The position numbers and the translations under genes were made by a program. This document shows, in pieces, positions 59,801-64,000 of a DNA stretch of 64,000 nucleotides. Numbering within the stretch: position 1 is the first letter of the stretch; each line of letters opens with the position of its first letter. The notes under the pieces were generated by a model. That model worked only from the letters and a program-made list of their open reading frames with translations. It was not told the origin of the DNA and ran no database searches. Source of the stretch: Promicromonospora panici (GTDB taxonomy: Bacteria > Actinomycetota > Actinomycetes > Actinomycetales > Cellulomonadaceae); assembly GCF_900608595.1 (NCBI RefSeq), contig NZ_UWYY01000026.1:31119-95118 (forward strand), written 5' to 3'.

Positions 59801-60322
59801 CTCGCCCGTCTCGCCGTCCACGACCACGGGGGTCTGCACCACTACCGCGGTGCCCTGGTCGACGGTGCCCAGGTTGCAGGTCAGCGTCTTGCCGTCCTCG
59901 GAGATCGCCGACACCGGGTCGACGTCGGCCTCGAGGCACAGATCTGGGATCTCGCTGAACAGCCCGCGGTCCAGGGTGACGGTGAACGTCACGTTGTCCA
60001 CCGGGTCGTTCGACGGCGCGGGCTGGTCGTCGTTGACGTTGACCCGCCACACGGCGTTGACCACGTCACCGCGGCCCACGGTGGTCGGCGTGTTCGCCGC
60101 CCACTCGCCCTCGATCTCGTACACGGTGGCCGCGGCCGCCGGCGCCGCGACGGACACGATGAGTCCCGTCGTCGCCGTCGCGACCGCGAGCGCCCCCGCG
60201 ACCACACGCTTCACCGCCCCGGTGCTCGGACGACTGTGTCCGTGTCGGGCTGAGGCTCCGCGTCGACTCCGCCTGTCACGGGCGCCGTTTTCGCCTTTAT
60301 TGTCCCAGAATCCGGTTCGCAT
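53882..60322 (-). CDS. Giant repeat-rich surface protein with LASTG sorting signal
   Basis: A 2146-residue exported, wall-anchored protein. A long signal peptide (about 1-58, VKRVVAGALAVATATTGLIV) precedes an N-terminal region (about 60-550) of adhesin-like beta domains. A DUF11-like stretch (IEKSADRSVVRPGDPATFTL) and about seven modules of 120-150 residues follow, each opening like IDIDKSVSEGPVPNGDGTWT and continuing with a V-Y-D-L-x-A-x-N-x-G core, GLAN and NDLTDDDSAC-type segments. Each module carries conserved cysteines. The C-terminus is LASTG (about 2111-2115), a hydrophobic helix and ARHRR, a class E sortase signal. ATG 60322 has AAGGGGAC upstream. It is divergent from a LuxR regulator. 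Adhesion is inferred. Confidence 0.88.
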   Translation of the reverse strand: MRTGFWDNKGENGARDRRSRRGASARHGHSRPSTGAVKRVVAGALAVATATTGLIVSVAAPAAAATVYEIEGEWAANTPTTVGRGDVVNAVWRVNVNDDQPAPSNDPVDNVTFTVTLDRGLFSEIPDLCLEADVDPVSAISEDGKTLTCNLGTVDQGTAVVVQTPVVVDGETGEQLTAVGETNGLQAPLDPIDIVNDFAMDMQFGGNTVYQRWGDEYQGVDLDLQWALRLGKGSDPGPDSVTYRLRLTDSNGARVTVGTGNRGDVGCSAFNANRASGVPWSDVPSQPADQQTDFVDSCTLTPVAGQPGVFDLRLTGIDYEVDDAPKYDSTLGADPLPTDWSYIASGSIWLHIDTDQSGSITLQSNAPTHTSTTGLRSTDLTANNTTNKSYTLPGRWAAPWYREYTGAGGTNWDDTYRVSAGTTVMQYVNNRAGLLDVPPTAQHGQCLVFDTAYVTYTPPPADTWIPMIRGFDPVEGGGAAELDNPPPIQYYVGNVADPNSFNCGSNPAGWTTTPPADLSTVKAVRIMYPDSLLEAEGYNAIQLAAYTTIKDNVPAGQDVWMFGSVYNPASGVWEGPGEPWNSSDVIRTPGARYPFTNGRRDILRIISASPAIEKSADRSVVRPGDPATFTLTYSANGAGAIPDTMDNYVIVDTLPVGMTYVAGSANPAPTVTTNASGQQVLRWTINDVPTNAEQTLTYQAVAGDSVQPGQVLTNTVRSSVGGQTSRPATAQVTVTTNGWTLIGKSTDQWFIANPDGSGDGEGSWTVTLKSEDPLPQAFTDTIDILPYNGDGRGTDYAGTYQVTSVEAPAGATVYYTTADPATLSDDPAHDMNGAAGNPAGNTAGWTTTMPANPTAIRVIGGELAPGETLAFKVNIATDGADPGDVWVNRAQAIAEHTRLVMRTSEPLTMGTMYSASLKKYVQDLEGNWHDANDPADYPVFRDGDPIRYRIVVENTGQGTLTNVVVSDDKQPELGAFTIDSLAPGDTESHEFEITADATVGDSVVNTACAEADQPDDSETPPTINCDPAGIEIDGDPTHDKTLVSATPIGDGRWEVVYGIEVINESAASTSYNLDDELHFTEHATIVSATVTGSPDGVTLADPAWDGQGNLDVALGVPLLGNDDEGYAPHNYELTVIAEVPLQVPGAGSDDDPTACGPEGDDSDTAFNNTSQMTDELGEIEEDQACAEIPSIDIDKSVSEGPVPNGDGTWTVTYDIVAENSGKADGEYDVTDKMTADGDLEVISGSVVTTPEGVTASPDWTGLGAEQTSPENLIAADVNLPAGESHTYQVEVVIGISGDAGGSPVITPCSAEPGENGGLSNTAQIEHNDLTDDDSACVTIAYIVVDKTVAEGPTPNGDGTWTVVYDVVAENFGAATGEYKVYDQLRLGEGVEVVSKGVTPPAGVTLQDGWTGLGDTPDAPENLVASGVSLAAGAMHLYQVELVVQMDEETIDPSTLVCPPPGSSESGGLANGTLLDHNGIVGVDEVCPTLPLITIDKTISDGPTPNGDGTWTITYDLVAANIGQAEGDYDLSDRLLYGEGIVVESADVTTAPDGVTPSDDWTGQGEDGADENVVATDIALPAGESHTYQVQVVVSLDEAATPDTLACPEPGSGETGGLANGGELTHNGETQDDDVCAPLPLIDITKSIAGAVVPVDGEDGVYDATYEITVTNSGPGTGVYNLDDTLEPGEGITVVGIQDVATDAPEPVGINPDFDGVDEPRVVTDQPIAEAPDAPVVHTYTVTVRYRADLSGIVFPDADGCTTLGGTADGALNNVAEVTWNGIKDTDDECVRPGKPTLDKALVSAKAVGDGKWKVVYDLTVGNVGTEPTTYDLDDELLFAPVITAESVAVTGPEGVALNEGFDGEADQRIATDVTIGGLDDAGYAPHVYQVTVIANVPLHFDEVGGDGTGSPACTAPAGSNTLEQGLNNAATLTDETGGKQTDTDCAPVPSIDITKSVVGDPVAGTDGKWTVTYAITAVNDGDAQGTYTLTDRLRFGTGITVDKATVTDTPKGVTAAKSWTGQGAGQDAPANVVATDVTLRAGGKHTYRVQVVATVPGGSGDPSTFTCPEPGSGEPGGFANTAGIGHNDLTDTADACATPNEPPHSPPTPPLASTGADVGWIAGGGALLILLGAAAIIIARHRRNVG

Positions 60323-60403
60323 ACTGTCCCCTTCTGCTGCGTGCACACGGGTGCGCATGTAGGTCGACTAGAACCGGTCCTTGGCAAGTGATGCCGGGCG
60401 AAG

Positions 60404-60417
60404 GATGAAATTTCATC
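60404..60417. promoter_or_regulatory. 14-base palindrome between the surface-protein and LuxR genes
   Basis: GATGAAATTTCATC is a perfect palindrome, about 80-90 bases from both divergent start codons and followed by AAG. TCATCAAG recurs twice in related form downstream of the LuxR gene (62200-62219). It is a candidate binding site for the LuxR-type regulator. Confidence 0.4.
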
Positions 60418-60506
60418 AAGCACTTCCTCAATTTCAGGGGTTTTTTCACCCTGCTCCCGATGTTTGCGCTCACGCGAAGCGGCGCGTCCGGAGGCACGAT
60501 CAGGAG

Positions 60507-62135
60507 GTGACGTCACTCGATGACCAAAAGACGCTGGACAGTAAGGAGATCCGGCGAGCCCTGCGCTCCGGAGACCTCTCGGCCATTGAGTCCCTGTTCG
60601 ACCAGCTGTGGTACGACCTGCCGACCCGCTTCGCCGACGAGATCATCAGTGCGACGACCGGTGTCAGCGCGCAAGAGCTCGACCGGCGGCCGCGCCTGCT
60701 GCACGCGACCCTGCTCGCTCACGGCCAGCAGCACTTCGTCACCGGTGATGCCTCGCTGCGTAAGCTCCTCCATCACTTCGGCACCTATGGTCGGCGGTTC
60801 GCGGGCCGGCTGTCCTCGTACCGGGACCCAGGTGACCTCCTGTCTGCGGGAACCCTCGCGGTCATCTCTGCCCGGCTACGTGGCGCCTACGACGATTCGG
60901 CACGACTGGGCTCCTGGGTCGACCAGCAGCTCGCGGTGCGGGCGGGCAACTACACGCGGCCGTGGGGTATGACGAGCACGGCACGGCCCGGCTGGCTGTC
61001 GACCGAGCGCGGCGTCACCGCGACGCTTGCCGGAGACCTCGACCGCGCCGTCCACCTCTACTCACGGGCTCATGCCGAGGCGGGCCCGGCACCGACCGAG
61101 CACTACGCGGGAGCCAACGCGGTGGCGAACCTCGCGATGCTCGCCGCGTTCCAGGGGCATATCGACCTCGCCCGGAGATGGCTCGTGACGCTCGACGAGA
61201 TGGGCGGCGTGCCCTACTGGCTCGAGCACGTGTCCACCGTCGGCGCGAGGATCGCTCGCGCCCTGATCGCCGTCGAGGAGGGAGATGCCGAGGGTGCGTC
61301 GCACCACTTGGCCATGGTGGGCCCGGCGACGCAGGGCATCGAGCTGTGGCCGTTCGCCGCCTTCGCACACGCCAACTACGACGCACACTTCGGAGATCCG
61401 CACCAGGGACTGCGGCGGCTGCAGGAGGCGCGCTTCGTCCACAGCGCACACCCGCTGACGGACGGTGGCTCGATCGCCGATCGGCTCACCCTTCGTGCGG
61501 AGGCCAAGCTGCTGCTGCAGACCGACGCCGGCCACCGCGTCCTCGCTCTCGCACAGGAGCACCCCGACGCGGACTACCTCGAGCAGCAGGTCGCATGGGT
61601 CCACCTGCTCGCCGGGCACAACCAGCAGGCGATCCGTGTCGCCGCGAAGACGCTCAACCACATGCGCCTCTCGGAGCCGGACGCGATCAGCGTCAACCTC
61701 GTCCTGGCGATCGCACACCTGCGCGAGGACAATCTCGACCGAGCCGCGCACGCTTTCGAGACCGCGGTCCGGCTGCGCTCCAGCCCGGCGCTCATCAGGC
61801 CGTTCCTCTCGGCGACGAGCGAGGACCTGGAAAAGCTCTCCCGGCTGGCCCGGGTGCCCAACCCCCTGACACTCACCCGCGTCATCGTCCGGTCGAACCC
61901 GCCGAGCGCGGGCTCGATCGTCCGGCTGACCCGCCGCGAGCAGGAAGTCCTGGAGGCCCTGGACCGCGGGGGAACCGCCGAGCAGGCCGCCGCCGCCTTC
62001 GGCGTCGCCGTCAGCACTGTGCGCAGCCAGGTACGCAGCCTCTACAAGAAGCTCGGAGTCACCAAGCGTGCCGCCGCGCTCGCCCGCGCCCACGAGCTCG
62101 GGCTCCTGAGCGATTCAAGACAGCAGCGTCACTGA
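60507..62135 (+). CDS. LuxR-family regulator with helical repeat domain
   Basis: A 542-residue regulator. Residues about 20-460 are helical and TPR-like (for example GDLDRAVHLYSRAHAEAGPA, MLAAFQGHIDLARRWLVTLD, HLREDNLDRAAHAFETAVRL). The C-terminal 65 residues form a LuxR/GerE helix-turn-helix (LTRREQEVLEALDRGGTAEQ, then AFGVAVSTVRSQVRSLYKKL). It lacks the N-terminal ATPase of MalT/LAL regulators. GTG 60507 overlaps an AGGAG; the GGAGG 11 bases upstream (60490-60494) is the probable ribosome site. It is divergent from the giant surface-protein gene, which it most likely controls. Confidence 0.82.
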   Translation: MTSLDDQKTLDSKEIRRALRSGDLSAIESLFDQLWYDLPTRFADEIISATTGVSAQELDRRPRLLHATLLAHGQQHFVTGDASLRKLLHHFGTYGRRFAGRLSSYRDPGDLLSAGTLAVISARLRGAYDDSARLGSWVDQQLAVRAGNYTRPWGMTSTARPGWLSTERGVTATLAGDLDRAVHLYSRAHAEAGPAPTEHYAGANAVANLAMLAAFQGHIDLARRWLVTLDEMGGVPYWLEHVSTVGARIARALIAVEEGDAEGASHHLAMVGPATQGIELWPFAAFAHANYDAHFGDPHQGLRRLQEARFVHSAHPLTDGGSIADRLTLRAEAKLLLQTDAGHRVLALAQEHPDADYLEQQVAWVHLLAGHNQQAIRVAAKTLNHMRLSEPDAISVNLVLAIAHLREDNLDRAAHAFETAVRLRSSPALIRPFLSATSEDLEKLSRLARVPNPLTLTRVIVRSNPPSAGSIVRLTRREQEVLEALDRGGTAEQAAAAFGVAVSTVRSQVRSLYKKLGVTKRAAALARAHELGLLSDSRQQRH

Positions 62136-62199
62136 CGTCTCAGGGCTGCGCCGCGCTGCCATCCACATCGGACCCGATTGTCAGCCAGAACTCAAGAAA

Positions 62200-62219
62200 T
62201 CATCAAGTGAGTCATCAAC
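62200..62219. repeat. Direct repeat TCATCAA-G/C in the LuxR-M15 intergenic region
   Basis: TCATCAAG (62200-62207) and TCATCAAC (62212-62219) are 12 bases apart, just over one helical turn. They resemble one half of the palindrome at 60404-60420. They lie about 200 bases before the M15 peptidase gene. The rest of the 278-base gap shows no clear gene or promoter. Confidence 0.35.
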
Positions 62220-62413
62220 TCGCCGCAGTTTTCACCCACAGCGTCTGTGCCCAGTGATTGCAGCGGCGGGATTGGCCTCAGTGGGTCACGAGGCGCCGAT
62301 GCCGTCGATCTCGCCTCGAACGCTCCGCAGACCCGTGGTACTTCTTTACTGCTTGTTGACCGATCCGCATCTACCGCGCACCGCAAGGCAACACACGACC
62401 GAGAGGGCGACGC

Positions 62414-64000
62414 GTGAAGGACCAGTCGAAGAAGCTCGTTTCGCACATCTACCGTCCGAGCCGTCGCAGGCTGTTGCGCACCGTGTGGGGAGGCGCGCTC
62501 GTGGCCGTGGCAGCGGGAGGTCTGGCGGTCACCGCCCCGGACGGGGCCCCTCCCGTACGCGTCGCCGACAGCAATCTGGGGCACCCGGTCCAGCTCTACG
62601 GGCTGAGCGAGAACTTGACGGTGCGGCAGGCCGAGACCATCCCGGACAGCGTGAGCCTGGACCAGATCGAGGCAGTCCTGGAGCGCGCGGAACTGCAGGC
62701 GCGGGAGCAGGGCCCGGACTTCAGCCCGACGACGGCGCAGGCCGCCGCCGAGCTGGGCATGCTCTACACCACGTATCTGATGCAGCAGCAGGCGCTCAGC
62801 GAGAAGAACGACGGACCACGCGTCCAGGACGCACCGAACGCCCCCACCTCCGGGACGGACGGTCCCGCCGACGACGGCGTCCGGCGCCTCGCGCTACCCG
62901 AGACCGTCGGGCCCGCAGTGCAGGTGTCCAATGAGGTGAGCTCGGTGACCGGGCCGGACGGGGTCGATCCGGACGGCGTCGATCCGGACAGGATCGAGCC
63001 GGACAGGATCGAGCCGGAGGCGGACCAGGTCACTTTCGGCCAGCTCGTGATCGCGGCGGAGCGGCTGGCGAATCTGCTGGACTCGTCCCTGTCCGACGCC
63101 CTGGTGGACGTGCAGCGCTCCGACGAGCACGACGGCCTTTCGCCCCGGCAGCGTCGGGCATTGTCGGACGCGCAGATCTCGGGCTTCTCGCTGCGCGAGA
63201 GCCTGCTGGACGTCGTCGCGATGTTCGGCGGCTCGACCCTGGGCTACGCCAACGGCCGGATTCCGTCCGCGGTGCTGTGCCCGTTGGAGTTCGCGCCGGG
63301 GCACATGCTCCGTTGCGACGCCGCGCAGCAGCTGACGGCGTTGAGCGAGGAGTTCGAGCGGGAATTCGGATACCCCATCCCGATCACCGATTCCTACCGG
63401 TCCTACGTGCAGCAGATCGCCCTCGCGAGCGTCAAGCCGCACCTGGCGGCGGTCCCGGGTACGTCCAACCACGGTTGGGGCCTCGCGGTGGACCTGAGTG
63501 ATCCGATCGCCGGTGGTGCCTCCCCGGAGTACGTCTGGTTGCGGGTGCACGGTCCGCACTACGGGTGGGACAACCCGTCGTGGGCGCGGCCGGACGGGGC
63601 GAAGCCCGAGCCGTGGCACTTCGAGTTCTTCGCCGCCGGCGCGGTCCCCGACCGCGCGATCGACCCGTCCGACGTCGGCACATGGGCTGCGAGTGACTCG
63701 TCCGCCTCGTCCGATGGTGCGAGGCGACGCGTCGAAGCGACGCGTGATCCCGAGCCGGGGGACAGTCCGTCTGCGGCTGAGATTCGCAAGCCGGCAACCA
63801 AGCCGACGACGCCGACGAAGGACCCGAGCACCAGTCCGCCGGCACAGAAACCCTCCGACCCCAGTCCAAAGCCGACGCCGACGCCGAAGCCGACGCCGAC
63901 GCCGACGCCGACGCCGAGTGATCCAAAGCCGACGAAGCCGCCGACGAGCCCTGCTCCTTCACCGACTCCGTCGCCAGCACCGTCAGAACCGAGCCAAGAA
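62414..64000 (+). CDS. M15 (VanY-type) D-alanyl-D-alanine carboxypeptidase; 3' end beyond window
   Basis: The frame stays open for 529 codons to the window edge. GTG 62414 follows GAGAGGG. A membrane anchor or signal (about 18-38, LLRTVWGGALVAVAAGGLAV) precedes a helical, low-complexity N-terminal region. That region contains GVDPDGVDPDRIEPDRIEPE, encoded by a tandem DNA repeat (about 62955-63011). The peptidase domain (about 275-410) has the M15B zinc motifs TSNHGWGLAVDLSDP (His about 353, Asp) and PEPWHFEFF (His about 402). Cysteines in VLCPLEFAPGHMLRCDAAQQ may form a disulfide. A Pro/Thr/Lys-rich tail (KPTPTPKPTPTPTPTP) suggests wall spanning. It trims peptidoglycan stem peptides. Confidence 0.9.
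   Translation, partial: MKDQSKKLVSHIYRPSRRRLLRTVWGGALVAVAAGGLAVTAPDGAPPVRVADSNLGHPVQLYGLSENLTVRQAETIPDSVSLDQIEAVLERAELQAREQGPDFSPTTAQAAAELGMLYTTYLMQQQALSEKNDGPRVQDAPNAPTSGTDGPADDGVRRLALPETVGPAVQVSNEVSSVTGPDGVDPDGVDPDRIEPDRIEPEADQVTFGQLVIAAERLANLLDSSLSDALVDVQRSDEHDGLSPRQRRALSDAQISGFSLRESLLDVVAMFGGSTLGYANGRIPSAVLCPLEFAPGHMLRCDAAQQLTALSEEFEREFGYPIPITDSYRSYVQQIALASVKPHLAAVPGTSNHGWGLAVDLSDPIAGGASPEYVWLRVHGPHYGWDNPSWARPDGAKPEPWHFEFFAAGAVPDRAIDPSDVGTWAASDSSASSDGARRRVEATRDPEPGDSPSAAEIRKPATKPTTPTKDPSTSPPAQKPSDPSPKPTPTPKPTPTPTPTPSDPKPTKPPTSPAPSPTPSPAPSEPSQE

Overview
The window is high-GC DNA (by eye about 70%) with compact, often overlapping genes and frequent GTG starts. The content points to an actinobacterium of the Micrococcales, most like Promicromonosporaceae or Cellulomonadaceae. 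The main evidence is the intact fhaA-fhaB-pstP-rodA-pbpA-pknA-pknB cell-wall and signalling operon, with trpG/pabA, a class E sortase, a DUF881 gene, crgA, a rhomboid gene and ppiA beside it. This block normally lies close to the chromosomal origin in actinobacteria. A GH64 beta-1,3-glucanase and large secreted Ig-repeat proteins also fit a soil polysaccharide degrader. No rRNA, CRISPR array, prophage or insertion sequence was seen.

Left part (1-24.5 kb): gcvP, whose 3' end is cut by the window edge, is read leftward behind a tandem glycine riboswitch. Next come a deletion remnant of a dehydrogenase, a LysR regulator, a small membrane protein, a VOC protein and an EEP-fold hydrolase. Two tandem genes (6.2-10.4 kb) and a third, distant paralogue (18.3-20.2 kb) encode SigE-type sigma factors fused through one membrane segment to about 400 extracytoplasmic residues. 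All three share an almost identical promoter-like block. A fourth copy is reduced to its 5' end and abuts a 5'-truncated PEP-utilising/rifampicin-phosphotransferase-like gene. Between these lie a PAS-ANTAR regulator, an SDR, a secreted Ig-like protein, an aminotransferase and a two-gene MNT/HEPN toxin-antitoxin-like module with its own operator array. An NmrA-like/hydrolase pair and a low-molecular-weight tyrosine phosphatase follow.

Middle (24.5-35 kb): an alpha/beta hydrolase, a secreted Ig-repeat protein, a methyltransferase and anmK precede two tandem secreted Ig-repeat proteins. These two have the same palindromic leader and nearly identical C-termini. A small repeat of one family is inserted in frame in both gcvP and anmK. 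tRNA-Leu(CAG) and hairpins separate this block from the kinase operon.

Right part (35-64 kb): the FHA/PP2C/RodA/PBP/kinase operon couples peptidoglycan synthesis to Ser/Thr phosphorylation. A leftward DUF881-sortase-microprotein operon, crgA, a rhomboid protease (apparently with an ATC start) and ppiA follow. Then come a lysine/alanine-rich membrane protein, GH64, a divergent XRE-cupin/acetyltransferase pair sharing one palindrome, and a 2146-residue repeat-rich surface protein ending in an LASTG sorting signal. That protein is the expected type of substrate for the class E sortase. A LuxR-type regulator is divergent from it, and a VanY/M15-type peptidase gene is cut by the right edge.
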